Shown here piece by piece: positions 1-21,500 of a stretch of DNA of 64,000 nucleotides. Position 1 is the first letter of the stretch; each line of letters begins with the position of its first letter. The stretch covers positions 16,671,209 through 16,735,208 of the forward strand of contig NC_134510.1 in NCBI RefSeq assembly GCF_027942865.1, read 5' to 3'. The translations under genes were made by a program, and so were the position numbers. Under the pieces are notes generated by a model. The model searched no databases and was not told the origin of the DNA. It saw only the letters and a program-made list of their open reading frames with translations. The DNA comes from Odontesthes bonariensis (lineage: Eukaryota; Chordata; Actinopteri; Atheriniformes; Atherinopsidae).

Positions 1-2500
1 TTATCTCACTGAACTTCTGCAGTGGAAAGGTTCAGCGATCACCGATCAAATTCAAGATGAGCTCCTATTTTTAATGATATAGCTACATGGCTGACTTTCA
101 ACATTTGATATTTTTCATAATATTGTGAAGAAAATTTATGCTTATGAGATCTCGAAATTGTTGCATTTGAGTTGTATTTTACATTGTGCACAGAGTCCCA
201 ACTGTCTTTTAGAACTGGAGTTGTAGTTCAGATAAGCAACCTGTTAAAGGAAAACATGCAGATACATAAAGCAGGGGGGATGAGACACTTATGGTGATGT
301 ATTTTCTGCTCATTGCTCACTTTAAATGTTGATCTAAGGTAGTAACCATCTGCTAATTGTGAATACAGCTTCATCATCCAGCTTCTCTGCCTGACTGTTA
401 TACATGAAGCTGTGGTTGGATGTAGTTATTGTTATCTTTTTGTCTTCAGAAAGTAATCTGCTGCAAACTTTGTTGCTGTAGGTATATCAAGGTGTTCCTC
501 TATGATACTAAAGTGCCTTTTTGATAAATCAGCACACTACAGGAGCTCAGGAACACAGTATTGTCAATGCAACATTCAGCCAGCACACTCTTCACGACAC
601 ACACACGTCTGCTGCATGTAGTCATTGACACCCATTAAAAGCGAATGTCACAGCCAGAATTGTAACAAGCAAAGCTGAGCCGCAGCTACAGTCACAAAGG
701 GACAGCTGTGTCGTCTCAAGGCTGCAGCCATGATCACAGCTACAGTCTGTCTTGGCTTTAGTCGGTGACAGAGCTCCTCTAGTTTCTTTTTAATGCAGTG
801 TTATGCCTGAGCAGCCACAGCTGATAGTGCACTGTAGTTACAATCAGGACCACTCTGCTAAGACACGCAAGAACAGATCATGTACACTGTTGGGCTGACC
901 GTAAACAACTTACGTTTCTACTTGGAACTGAAATTTCTTTCACTGTATTTGTTTTGATGTTATTAGTAGAGATATTTGTTGTAGCTTTGAGGTAACTTTT
1001 CTGCTAATATATTATCTGCTGTTCTGACAGATGGCAGTCACTGAGATGACAACAGGCTCCTGGTATGAGTCGCTTGATTAGATTTATAGATTTAGTATAA
1101 AAATAGCTTTTTAAGCACATTTTGAGCCTTGAGATTTTTCACTCTACAAGTGTAGCTTTACGTGATTGACAGTTGGAAATAGAATTTAATGAAAAAAGAT
1201 ATATTAATGCTAAGCTTGTATGCAGTTCTTCAATTCATCCCATCTCAGACAAGCAGCTTTAGATTCTGTCTCCTCGCAAAGCTTTTTTGGAAAACCTGCT
1301 TTGCCAGCACAGAATATTCATAATCAAATATTAAACCTTGCAAGAAACATAATTTCTCAATTGTTGGAGATAGCTCCTTCTCAAATCCATCCTTACACGT
1401 TTGACCCCAAACTGGATCTGGATGATGAGAGTCGACGGAATCGGCAGCTATTTAAATCCTTTCAGACATCCACTGCTTTCCATCAATTTGATGGGAACTG
1501 CATGTGTTTGGTTCATGTCTGATTGAGCACCATTTTCAGTTTTTTGGGTTTTTTTCTTTAATGTGCAAAAGCTTAGGGCAGCAGTCTTGCAGTCAAACTT
1601 TGCTTTTAACATGCCACAAGTCTGAACTGCATAGTCACACAAAGGGTCTTAATTTGGCATAGGATCTGCTTTTCAGAGGACTCTGATGGACAATTGTATT
1701 AGTTAAATGACAGCATTGCTGACATGAGGGGAAATAAACAACACTATTTGCTACAGTGTCTTGGACTGTGCTTTATCTTCTTTTCTACAACAGTGGACAG
1801 CACAGAAATGGCGAAAGAGACAAATCTGCTGAATGTTATTCTCTTTTCTATGCCCCAGTTGTAGTTAATTTATCACGGAGACCTTAGTTTGACATTGTGA
1901 GCATGCTGTGCATTAAGCATAGCAGCATTTTGAAAAATCGTGATGATGGGAACAAACACTCGTGGTCACACCAGTTTAAAGCCTGATATTTTGACCTTAC
2001 ATCATTATTTGATGGTTTGGTCGCATTTAATATCAACCTCTAAAACTGTAACATTACATAGTGTGAAAATAAGGAAAAGCATAATAGAAACCCTGTGTAT
2101 GCTTGCCATAATTCTGTAAAAGTTGGACCAATGTTTCTAGCAATTACTGTTGATGGAAGTCAGCCAAGTAGCATTGAGCCTGATTAGCTTGGTTTCTAAT
2201 GGTTCTCCTTCTAGTTAGGGAGCTGAGATTTTTACTTTTGCCCTAATCTATGTTACTGATCTGTGTGTGTGCGTGTGTGTGTGTGTGTTTGTTTTTGTGA
2301 AAGAAAATTTGGGACATTTTTTCAACCGAACTGAGTCTTTTTGGTTTTGACCTGTTTTGTGTTACATATGTGGTATTAGTGTGATCATTTAAAACTGAAT
2401 GCGTGAGTGAATTTATCATTTTCACAGACTCAAAATGATGTCAGAGTAGACATCCTAACCTTCCCTTGGTAGATCAGTTTTGAAGACAATTTTTGGCAGA
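1..2500. other. Left flank, no gene recognised
   Basis: AT-rich unique-looking DNA with one GT dinucleotide run near 2262-2290. A 100-codon + strand frame at 1220-1522 has no splice-compatible partner or recognised family and is treated as chance. No mobile element was identified. Confidence 0.6.
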
Positions 2501-2559
2501 GTTGTTGTTATCTCTCACACGGAGAGATAGGGAGACAATTGCAAGGTTTATTGTCAATA

Positions 2560-2835
2560 TTTCTTTGGCGCTCGGGCCCCGGCGGAGGACATGCAAGCTG
2601 AACTGCTGTGAGCTTGAAAGTCCGGCATAGGGAGATAGATGCTGAATATCTTCCCCCCCCTTGGGACCCGAACCTGGTGGCGGAGTCGTACGAAGGAAGG
2701 AGATGTCGAGGACTTTGAGACACCGGGTGGAGATGGGGAGGTGGTGGGATGCAGCTTGCTGACAAACAGGTAGAGCCCAGGAAGGAGCGCCTTATATCTG
2801 GATCTGGACGGTTGATGAGCGATTGCCAACACCTG
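2560..2835 (+). other. Probable non-coding first exon and CpG-rich promoter of the Lifeguard gene
   Basis: This is the only GC- and CpG-rich island in the left 6 kb. It ends in a good donor (CACCTG then GTGAGT at 2836), and a second candidate 5' UTR exon and the coding start lie downstream on the same strand. It carries no long open frame on the + strand. An alternative reading is possible on the - strand: TATAAG near 2795 followed ~240 nt later by AATAAA near 2550 resembles a solo LTR or other retroelement. The start coordinate is approximate. Confidence 0.4.
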
Positions 2836-5381
2836 GTGAGTCTGCCATGTTGAATTTGCGGCTAGCCTTCATTTCAGTGAATGCAGTTTATGTATGTCAG
2901 CAGCACAGTTGTTTGTAGTCAATTAAGCTTCTTGTTAAATATGTTTCGACAAGTTTCTCTATGATGATTTATAATTCAGTAATGTAGTGCACATGGTAGA
3001 TATGGCCAATGTTAACTCTGACTCTAATGAGCTGTAGTAATGTCATGCATTGAATCAACAATGGATAACAGTCATTTATTCACTTAATTATGTCCATTTA
3101 GTGAGTTTGACTGCAGCTGTGCCTTTTGTATTGCTCTCATTTACTTAACAAGATAATGTAACTCATTTAAAAAAAAAAAAAAAAAAAAAAAAACATCCAA
3201 TGCTGATTAAGCCTTCATATCAGGTCAAAATGCCCAGGTTTTTCCATTTTACTAAAATGACATTCTTAACTCCTTAGAGCCAGGTAAGCCAGGAATCTCT
3301 AAGGTAACACAATACTGGGTGTCTATTTACAGTAGCACATGCAGCTCCTCTGTTTCATGTGAGCCATTGGAGAACTTGCCCACCAGCCATACATCCAAAA
3401 GAAACTCTGCAGTAGCAGCCCCAGAAAGGTTGTAAATTAGAAATGAAGGGGCATCTAGTTGTACAGATCCCCAGACCTGTGCAAGAGCTCTCTGAGGCCG
3501 ATGTTTCAATTCTTCCAATAAATCCTTCTGTGGTCATGCCGACTGGTAAGCAGTATTTCTCAACTGCATGCAAAAGCAGAGAAAGAGTGACATATATTAT
3601 GGCTACATCTCTCCTTCTCTGGTGACACCAGACCAGTCCCTCTTTGGTCCTACTATCCCAAAAGCCCTAAAGAGCATCACTGCAGACAAAACAGGGCTGT
3701 CACTATCTGTCAACATGGTGAAGAAGACTGTTTTTATGTTTCCCTTCTATTCTTCCTTACTTCCTTATCTTAGCGCATAGATAGATAGATAGATAAATGG
3801 ATGGATGGATGGACAGTTAGAAAGATGGATGGATGGATGATGTATCTCTCTGTTCTAACGCATTCTGCTTCATGAGCCCTCATGTGTTGCTCATGTTTGG
3901 ACAGCAGAGAGGTAATCTAATCTGTTTTAAATTTGGCCTCACACTGGACTCCACACTGATTGGTAAGTTAACACAGGCTTGATTTCAACTGCCTGCTCAA
4001 ATGGGACTCTGTTTGTTGTGCCGCCCATTAAAATACAGCAAAAATCTGATGAATAGGTGTGAGCAGGCTCATCAGATTTGTGCAGGCAGTGTAAATCCAG
4101 CTTTTCTTGACTGACACACCAGTCAGTGAAGAATGAATAGAGAATCTGTGTTTGGAACAGGAAAAATGTTTGTGCCTTCAGATATGATGTTCACGCTGCT
4201 AAATCTTTATTTTGTTCGTCTTTTATCTTTTCCCTTTTCCCTTTATGCCACGTAAGCAGAGGAAAAACAATGTTTTCTTTTTTATTTAGGCAACACTTTT
4301 ACAAAGAAACACAAATATCACATGCCAGCGACAGAAATGAAAAATGATCCAGCAGATAAGATGAAGAGGCAGTCGGTTGAATTGAGCTCTCTTGAGGATT
4401 TGATGCTGCTGGTTGGGTGGGGAGGTGACAGCTTTAGAAGGGCGAAAGTCTCAACCAAATGACTGCAATTAGTAGAGGAAGCACAGGAGACTAGTGCCCC
4501 CCAGTGTTCGCTCGATGAATAAATCCAGCAGTTTCTCTGAGCTCATCTCCTACCCAGGCTACTCATCTCCAAGGAGTCCTCCTTTTGTAACGTGCACTTG
4601 GTTTGGTTTTTGGCACCAGTATACTGTGAAATTGCCCTTTTAATTGCTGATAGAATTAAATGTACTCCCTGTGTGTCTTTTACTGTATCATTGTCTGTAA
4701 ACATCAAAATGCAGGCTGAGCTGCTGAGTGACTACAGATATGTTGGATACTTTTAGCTAGAATTCAGTTAAAAGGTAATGAACATATGGGATCACTTCCC
4801 ATTTCTTATCTTGGACTGCTTTGTGATTCATGGATGGATTCTTTATATAAAACCCTTTCAGGGACAATTCTGCATAGAGAAGCGCTAAGACTGTATTGAC
4901 CTACATTATTTCATACAAGTTCCACATACAGATTGTTTTAAGGTCTTTTTATACTCTTTCTTCTTGGTATGACTCAATATCTATCATCCCTTTGTAGTGG
5001 CATACGCCACTCATCTGTTGATGTGTCATGGACTTTTCATGCATAAGGTTCAATCAATGTGTAACTAAGGTGAACCAAAAAAGGTCATGTGACTTGAGGG
5101 ATCTCACAGGGTGCCATTGTGCTGCTGCTTCCTGTTGGTATCCCAGAGCATGAAAAGTTACAGGCTCATCTCAAATTGCGGGGTTGTGGTGCATCATCAC
5201 AGGACAATGGATCTTAGAACATACTTTTATCAAAGAGTGTAAAAGCGACTAGTATTAACTTGGAATTAATGTGAAAGAAAAAAGTAAAGGAATAATGCCA
5301 GCCTTGTTGGTTTAATGATATTCTAATAAGTTCATCTTCATACTTTATTGAGCCTAATGAAGGATACATCCTCTCCCCCAG
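2836..5381 (+). other. Presumed 5' UTR intron of the Lifeguard gene
   Basis: It holds a 22-nt A tract near 3171, the GATA/GGAT repeat, and otherwise unrecognised AT-rich sequence. It depends on the non-coding exons at 2560-2835 and 5382-5489 being real. Confidence 0.4.
3776..3838. repeat. GATA/GGAT tetranucleotide repeats
   Basis: Tandem ATAG units are followed by ATGG units over about 60 bp, in the presumed first intron of the Lifeguard gene. Confidence 0.9.
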
Positions 5382-5489
5382 GGGAGCTAAAGTCCTGTCT
5401 CCGTGGGAACCAACTGATAGCAGGTAGACTTTGCCCTGAAGGGGAACCAACACTACAGGAAGGGCAGATTCCTAGCCGTCACAGCTGAG
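5382..5489 (+). other. Probable second 5' UTR exon of the Lifeguard gene
   Basis: A pyrimidine-rich acceptor (CATCCTCTCCCCCAG ending at 5381) and a strong donor (GAG then GTAAGA at 5490) bound a 108-bp segment with no useful open frame. It lies between the CpG island at 2.6 kb and the first coding exon at 6341. The assignment rests on splice signals and position only. Confidence 0.4.
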
Positions 5490-6340
5490 GTAAGACACAT
5501 TGGAATGGATTGGAGTTGTAATTAATTGATTTCTGCCTAAATACTCATGTCACACATCATCTTTTTTGAAGACTTGAATGTGCAAAAAATACTTTAGATA
5601 CTTTAGTTACCTTGAAAATGATGTTTAAGCTTATAAGCTTTGCTCAAGTCTTGTCGTATATATTTTCACTTTACTTTCTCTGCTCCGGGTTATTTTTAGA
5701 ATCTGAATTAGCAAACATAATATGAATTTATCCATCAGATGATTCATTACTACCATGAGTACAAATTCAGTATTAATTAGTAATATTGCGAAAGGTGAAT
5801 GTTGTCATTGATTCAACCATACATTGAAATTATGTGTTGGTTTATTTTATCTGTGTTCTGTGGTGGCCTCTTAGCTAAAGTTCATCCATTCATTGCTTTA
5901 CTGCCTTTTTACATCATGGAGCATTGATTATTGTGGAGCTAATTATTACCTCGTTTGTTGAATGATAAATTAAGAAAAATAAAACGGCGATCTTATATAG
6001 AGTTTTTTTTGGTCATTTCTCTATCATATATAGAATAGAATACTCAAGTTTATTGTCTGCATCTCCTTCATTATGGTAGGGAGATCAATTAACCACATTC
6101 TATCCGACCATTAAATATACATACAGATCCGTTAAATTGAGGTTTAAGGCCATAATTATGGATGTTAGTCATGGATGACTGTGTGTGTAACTGCCCATTT
6201 ATTTGTTCCCCACTGACTTTTCCCCCTTTGCCACTTTAACGTAACCGATGGAAGCTCTAACTCTGTCCAAAAAGGATGCTTCTTTGCCTCAGCTATGATT
6301 TTAACTTACTTAAAATGTGTGATTATTTTTCTCTTGTCAG

Positions 6341-6384
6341 TTTTGTACCTATACTGGTGAAAAGATCTGCTGATTTTTGGTGGG
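6341..6384 (+). other. 5' UTR part of the first coding exon, Lifeguard gene
   Basis: The acceptor TTTTTCTCTTGTCAG ends at 6340. The 44 nt between it and the ATG at 6385 contain no other ATG, and the ATG has the context GTGGGATGG. A spliced acceptor in front of the start codon shows that at least one upstream non-coding exon exists. Confidence 0.7.
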
Positions 6385-14568
<8,184 letters not shown>

Positions 14569-14900
14569 ACCAGATCCTCCGTGAGCCTCCAGTAAAACTC
14601 ACTGCCTGCAGACACAGTCATGTTGAGCTCGTAATATTCATATTGAATGAAGACTGACAAAGCACCGTCGGTTCGCCAGACATCTGCTGTCTTATTTAAA
14701 TACACATGATCTTTGCTACATATTTGAGCTAAAGCTCTTATTGCTGTCATGTTGTTATCGTACAATACAATATGCTTGGTGCTGAATATTTGTTTCCCTT
14801 ATTATGGTGTTTAAGCTTCTTTAATCAGTCAGCTACTAATTTATGGTAATACCATAAGCAGCTCAGCTTCCTGGGATCTGTACCACATCTTCAAAAAAAA
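14569..14900 (+). other. 3' UTR of the Lifeguard gene (extent uncertain)
   Basis: The TAA stop ends at 14568. No canonical AATAAA or ATTAAA is seen in the next few hundred bases on the + strand. AATACA near 14766 is the closest variant. The transcript end is therefore not fixed, and overlap with the ankib1 3' UTR arriving from the other strand is possible. Confidence 0.4.
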
Positions 14901-15014
14901 AAGTTTGAACATTCATGCTAAACCAAAGATGAGGTTGCATTTCCTCATTTGTCCCGCAGTTCAGGGGAATCTCAAAGATGCAGACACCAAACTCATTCAA
15001 ATGTGCACACAGCC

Positions 15015-17631
15015 ACATGGTAAAATTCAACACAAAGTTTATTGGCATCACACACCAAACAACTCTCATAAAAAGAGGGAATGTATCAAGTATAGACTAT
15101 GAAAGTGCAAATAGCATTTCAAGGATTAGTTGCTTTACAATAGAAAAATCTCAACGAGTTACAAAATGATAAGTAAATCTTCAAATGAATCCACCTGGGC
15201 ATTAGAGGTGAGATACAAAGAAAGTATAAATTCCATTTAGACTTGAATCCACATTCCGTGCACAGCATACTGTTAGACAGACAGGGAAACACAAGTCATC
15301 TCCTCTGATTAACACACTCACATTAAGAGACCAACATCAACCATATGGCACTCACAGTTTGACAACCTCGAGACACTTAAAGCGATCACTGCCTTTCCAT
15401 TTAATGCTGCTCTATGTGTCAGCTAGGGTCAAATTTTGATTTAGATTTACTCGAGTCGAGACATCAGTGTATTCACAATCCATTGTTAAAATGGGTCAGT
15501 CGAATGCCTACTTTATATTGCAACTTTCCACACTTTTAGTGTCTTCAGATATATACGATAAGCATACAGTATAACAGCTCCTCCTAAAGTTAATACAGTG
15601 ATTTTAATTTTCTAGACCCCAGGAAACGCAACCGTCTCAAAATGTAGGCACAGAGCCTGTCTGCACAAAAAAGAGAAAATCCCATCGTTACAATATTTAC
15701 TCACAGGATTTGAAAGGGTGACATCGATTGCGTCAACCAATTTTACCGAATGATATAAAAAAAAAAATCTGTTTTGTCTGTTAATGTAATACTACTCAAA
15801 GCAACACAAACCCTCATGCTACAAAGATTTGAAAAAAGAGAGAGAAAAAACAGAGTAAAATGACAGTTTGCATCTTCACACTATAAATGTCACGTGAGAG
15901 AGACAACTTTAAGGTAACGGGTGTTTTTGTTTCGGTGTCATTAGCACTCAGAAAAATGTGAATAAGATTTAAAGAATGACGACTGACACAAAGGCACCAT
16001 GTTTTTCTCCTCGCTCTGCAGAGAAACAACTTCAGTGACACAGACTCCCCGTGTTGTTTAAACTCTTTACACACTCGTAAAGTCTCCGTGCACAAACCCA
16101 ACAGTCTGCAGCACCCTACGAAGGCTTGATGAATCATTTTTAATTCACCCAAGTCTGTAAATGATTGTGTGGCTATCTCTTTGACTGGCCTTCCCTGCAG
16201 TACATAAACAAGACTACTTGTGTTTGTCACGTTCAGCTCAAACATTACTTTCGGGCAAGCTACAGTAAAATTGAGAGCCTGCCGTCTCAGAGGGTGTGAG
16301 CTGAATCACACCGTGCAGCGCCGTGGGCTCATCAGCATTGAGGACACTTCCGATTCACACTGAAGCTTTGACATCAGTAACCAACGTCATGTCTATTTTA
16401 AAATGTTTTCTAGCAGGCCGGCCACTTTACGGTTAATCTTTCTTCTCAAGGCTGTGAACACTTCACGTAACAACGTGCACAACCTTTGTGGTCTTAAACT
16501 GTACAGCTCTACACCGCACACGGCAGCTTTTAGCGAGGGAGATTTGAAACTGTCACTCAGATGCAATCTCAAATAAAAGTATGGCGCGAGACATTACATT
16601 TAAGATCAGCTGAGTCGTACAGATTGTGATAAGCACAATTTCCTTTGACGAATCCACTTGGTGACTGCAAACTCTGCTTTTGCTCGTCAGTGTATGCAGA
16701 TAAGGACAGAAGTGAGAACCAATACTGGAGCAGAACATTAATCTGCTCACTATGTGTCGTCTCCCAAATACCTGATCCAGGCTAATACAGTAGGCTTTTA
16801 CTCCACTGGGGGAAAAAAAGAAAAACCTAATAGTTAGTAGACTAAATGGTCAACATGTCTTATCTGCTCCAAACGTCATTCCAGAAATAGCTTTTTATTT
16901 TTATCTGTACAGGCTCCGTTTAAGGAGACACTTAAAAATGATCAAGTGTTCTCTCTGATTAGCGCTTTCATTGCAGGAAGGCTGGTTTCAGAGGGCGCTC
17001 ACAATACTAGGAAAGCAGTGAACTGATCTGATAGCTTGCTGAGCTAAGTGCCTTCTGTCAAGTCTAATGCTGCGTTCCATTTGCCTTGACAGAATTTGGA
17101 GCTGGGAGTTGACTGTGTTCCAGCTGCACGTCAGGAAACCGGTAGGATTTGCTCGCTGTTTAGCTGACTGACCGAGTTCGTAAGCGATAGAAGTTGATAA
17201 CAATGCGTTAAACTATATTTTGTGCTTAAAAGCATCCCAGCAACGTGTTTACCAATAGAAGTCAGATAGCAATTTGTGCGCGATTGGATTTAATAGGATA
17301 TGAATTGACAGAAGAGCTAATAGTTTATTACGGCAGCCATCACCACTTTTTATGCATGGGGGCGGCCGCTTTGCACTTTGAGATCGAGCTGGTGAGGTTC
17401 TTGTAACTTTCTAAGTTGAACCTTGTGGGACATTCTTGTTGCTTTTTTCTACTGGGAACTTCTGACTTCCATTTTCAAATGGGGAAAAAAAAACATAAAT
17501 ACTTCCTCTCCAACTTAGCAGCCAGATATGACTGACACATTCTTCATTTCGAGTACATTCCACCTAAATAGCGACTACACTTCAACTTGGTTTTGCAATC
17601 TGTAGTGGTTTACCAATCTTAGCCATCCAGA
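15015..17631 (-). other. ankib1: Long 3' UTR of ankib1
   Basis: The interval between the ankib1 stop (17632) and an AATAAA on the - strand (15038-15043) has no recognisable coding content. In transcript sense the signal is followed by a GT-rich stretch. Other AATAAA matches on the - strand lie near 16895 and 17323, so alternative polyadenylation is plausible. Small open frames here, such as 15814-16245, are spurious. Confidence 0.55.
15038..15043 (-). terminator. Distal poly(A) signal candidate of ankib1
   Basis: AATAAA on the - strand is followed in transcript direction by a TGTGTTG-type GT-rich element. It is about 2.6 kb after the ankib1 stop and 470 bp beyond the Lifeguard stop. Confidence 0.45.
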
Positions 17632-18510
17632 TCATACCAAGTGCACTTGATCCTCCCACTCAGAGGAGCTGGTGCTGGGCAGCTGGTCGGACATAGAGTC
17701 GCACTGAGGACTGTCGGTCTGGCAGGCCTTTGAGTCGGCATGCTCACCATATTCCCCACTAGGGTCATGGGCTGCCATATAGGGTAGTGCCATGGTGTCT
17801 AGCCCTCCTAGATCTAACCGATTCGGCCTGTCAGCGACGGCACTCTCCTTCTCCTCCATGGCACTCTGAGAGCAGAACGCCACTTCAGCCATCAGCTCCC
17901 CAGGTTTCCTGCTGTCAGGGAGGACGACGACCCTGCCTTTCTCATCATCTTCCAGGCATTCCACTCCGCCTGCGAGGGGTGGATCTTTGTTAGAGTCTGT
18001 GTCAGAGGAGGTGGAAGGGACCAGGGTGATACCTTGAGGATTCATGTCATGGAACCAAGCCATGATATTCCCAAGAAGGTTAGCATTTGATGCCAATGCA
18101 GAGGACGAGGATGGATCCTGGCTGCCACATGTGGTTGAGTCTGTTGTGTCAGTGGAGGAAGAAAACAGACCTGTCGAGGAATTGCGTGGCCGGCGATGAC
18201 TGTCACAGTCTTGAACAGAGATGGAAACACCAGTGGCAGCAGAGTACTGGCTACTGATATTGCCTAGTCTTGCCAAGTTTTCTCCCATCTCCAGCAGTTC
18301 TGAGCTGCTTAAAGAAGCTCTGGGGAGGACTTCAACACCTAGAGCGCTTTGCTCAAGCCTAGAAGGCAGGGAGGTGCCAATTGCGCCAAGTGAGGCTTCG
18401 TTGGCAAGGACGTCATGGTTGGACACACTCCCTGCCATCCCCGAGTCCTGCAGAGACAGCTGAATAGCCAGTAAAATGTTAGGGTCATCCTCATCCAAGG
18501 AACCAAGACC
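17632..18510 (-). CDS. ankib1: ankib1 last exon: UIM and serine-rich carboxy terminus
   Basis: A 879-nt terminal exon follows the acceptor TTTCTTTCTTGCAG. It starts [20 protein letters not shown], a ubiquitin-interacting motif. It continues with a conserved [21 protein letters not shown] block and a Ser/Thr-rich low-complexity tail, contains [16 protein letters not shown], and ends in EDQVHLV. All of these match the remembered vertebrate ANKIB1 tail. Confidence 0.95.
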   Translation of the reverse strand, partial: GLGSLDEDDPNILLAIQLSLQDSGMAGSVSNHDVLANEASLGAIGTSLPSRLEQSALGVEVLPRASLSSSELLEMGENLARLGNISSQYSAATGVSISVQDCDSHRRPRNSSTGLFSSSTDTTDSTTCGSQDPSSSSALASNANLLGNIMAWFHDMNPQGITLVPSTSSDTDSNKDPPLAGGVECLEDDEKGRVVVLPDSRKPGELMAEVAFCSQSAMEEKESAVADRPNRLDLGGLDTMALPYMAAHDPSGEYGEHADSKACQTDSPQCDSMSDQLPSTSSSEWEDQVHLV

Positions 18511-21500
18511 CTGCAAGAAAGAAACAGGACACACAGCGTCAGTCACACTAGCCAAACACCTGTTACCTGGTTACACGGCACCAGCCGTTATCAGACTAGC
18601 AGCAACGTCCAAAAAGCAGGTTAGAACTGTAAATACCTGCTTGTGTGTGTGTCAGTAACTCTCAAAATATAACAGTGATTTAGTCCACTTCTCAGTATTT
18701 TTTTTACTTCAAAAGCCAGCCTGTAACCATCAGCTAGTCCGAAAGGAAAAAAAGAAAAGAAAAGGAGCTGCATGCTGTCATCTTCGGGAGCAAAGAGAAG
18801 AGGGTCAGCGTTGGTAAATATCTTGAGACTCGGGACCTTACAATCACTGACCAAGTTCGTAACCTCGGAGTGTTGATAGACACAGATCTGACTTTCAGCA
18901 GCCATATCAAAGCTGTCACCAAGGCAGCTTTTTACCATCTCAGAAACATCAACAGAATTAAAGGTTTCCTCTCTCAAAATGAGGAGAAACTCATCCATGC
19001 ATTCATCTCCAGTAGACTCCATTACTGTAATGCTCTTTTAACTGGACTTCCCAAAAAGAGCATTAAACATCTGCAGCTCATCCAGAACGCTGCTGCTAGA
19101 GTTTTAACCCGGACTAAGAGATCTGAACACATCACACCAGTTTTAAAATCTTTACACTGGCTTCCAGTCAGTCACAGAATAGATTTTAAAAGCCTGCAGA
19201 TGGTTTACAAATCCCAGAATGGTTTAGGCCCAAAATACATCTGTGATATGTTCAGAGAATATAAAGCCAGCAGAGCTGTTAGATCCAAGGACTCAGGTCA
19301 GCTGGTCCAGTCCAGAGTCCAGACTAAACACGGAGAAGCAGCATTTAGCTGTTATGCTGCAAACAAGTGGAACAAACTGCCAGTGGAGATTAAACTTTCA
19401 CCAAATGGAGACATTTTTAAATCCAGGTTAAAAACATTTCTTTTCTCGTGTGTCTATGCATGAAATATCTTTTAACTTATCTAGACTGTTGCCTGTTTTT
19501 AAATTCATTTAAATGATTTTATTTGTTTCTCTTTATATTCTTTTATGTATTTTTAATGCTTCTTACACTCCCTGCTGCATTGCTTTTATTTTATGTAAAG
19601 CACTTTGATTTGTTTTCACATGAAATGTGCTATACAAATAAATTTGATTTGATTTGATTTATGATCTTTGGAAAATGTAACCCAAACCAGACTAACTGGT
19701 CTATTTCTGTAGAAATAACATCATTTCCTAAAGTAATGATTGTAATGAAGGAACACGCCGCCCCGTCCAAAAGTGGATAAATTGAACTGAAAGGTTTTGT
19801 AAGCTGAACAAGTTACGGTGCACTCACCATCAGTGGACCATGTCTGTGTCCATCTCCGATATCCAGTGTGTCTAGTGTGAGAAAAAAGTGCAAAACACCA
19901 GAGTGAAACTTAAAGCCACCAAATTGAATCTTTACAGTTACAACTGAATAGTAATATAAAACATTACTAATATCTTCAGTTCAGTGCACATGGCAAAATG
20001 ACAAAGTAACATAATATAAACCTTCAAGATTTAACCAGGAAAGTCACTAATTTAATATCTCAAAGTGAAATCTTTTTTGGCCCAGCAGAACCTTTTGGCT
20101 TTTCAGACTGCAAATCCTTCACTTTACACGTCTAAACGAGACTAAACTGATGCATTAGAACTATTGGCTTTAATAAAACTTTAGCAGATGGTTTAAGATC
20201 TTTTTTAAGCTTTTTGGCAGATTTGACTCTTCATCCCTGGATATGATCAGAGAGCATCCAATTAGTCATAAATTCTTTCTGCGACATGACATATGACCCG
20301 CAAACCCTACAGTCAGTGTGAAGGAAGCTCAGCTACCGGGTAAAAAAAGAGACTAAAACTGGACTCACATTAATAGATGATACTTGGAAAAATACAGTGC
20401 CTGCAAAATGCCTTCAAGTGGGTTTAAGTATATGGACTACTACTACTACTAAAATAATAATACATTTTATTTATAAAGCACTTTACATCAATTTAATGAC
20501 CTCAGAGTGCTACATTTTAAAACTAGCAACAAAAAAAAAAAAAAATAAGCTCCTGTAAACAGTAAAATAATATTAATATAATTCAGGCAAACTAAAGGCT
20601 TTTCTAAAAAGGTGAGTTTTCAGGCCTTTTTTAAAAGAATCCACAGTCTGTGGTGCCCTTAGATGGTCAGGGAGAGCATTCCACAGACTGGGTGCAGCTG
20701 AGCTGAAGGCCCGGTCGCCCATAGACCTGAGCCTTGTCCTCTGGAGCTGGAGGAGATTGGCCTGTCCAGAGCGGAGATGACGTGAGGAGGAATGGGGGGC
20801 GATGAGTTCTTAGATGTAGGGGGGGGGGTCAGTGCCATGGAGGCACTGGTGGGAAAGAAGGGAAATCTTGAATTCGATCCTGTACTGGACAGGAAGCCAA
20901 TGGAGGGATTTGAGGATGGGTGTGATGTGGTGGTACTTCCGCCCCCCCATCAGGATCCTGGCAGCACAGTTCTGAATATACTGCAGCTGCTGGAGGTTCT
21001 TGCTGGGGATCCCGATGAGGAGTGCGTTGCAGTAGTCCAGCCTGGAGGAGACAAAGGCGTGGACAAATTTTTCGGAATCACGTTTTTCGCAATGTTTCTG
21101 AGGTGGAAGAAGGAGGTTTTGCAAAGTTGTTTGATGTGAGCCTCAAAGGTCAGGTGAGGGTCCATCCTAACACCGAGATTAGTGACTGAGGGGGAAAGGT
21201 GGATGTCGTGGCCAGAGAAGGTGATGCTGGTGATAGTGGATGACCGGATCTGGTGTGGAGTGCCAACAAGAATGGCTTCTGTTTTTGAGCTGTTTAGTTG
21301 CAGGAAGTTTGCCGTCATCCATGCCATGATCTCCTCCGGGCAGGAGGAAACCGTGGATAGGGCTGGAGAGGGGGTTGGGTTTGTTTTAATGTAGAGTTGG
21401 GTGTCATCAGCGTAGCAGTGGAAAGATATTCCATCCCGGCTGATGACATGACCAAGGGGGAGCATGTACAGTGTGAAGTGTTTCTGGGTCCAGGCTGGGC

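Noticed and set aside
1220..1522. 100-codon + strand frame starting MQFFNSSHLRQ
   Set aside because: No recognisable domain, no supporting splice context and AT-rich codon use; best explained as a chance frame.
15814..16245. 143-codon - strand frame
   Set aside because: It lies inside the presumed ankib1 3' UTR, has no family features and shows cysteine-rich random composition.
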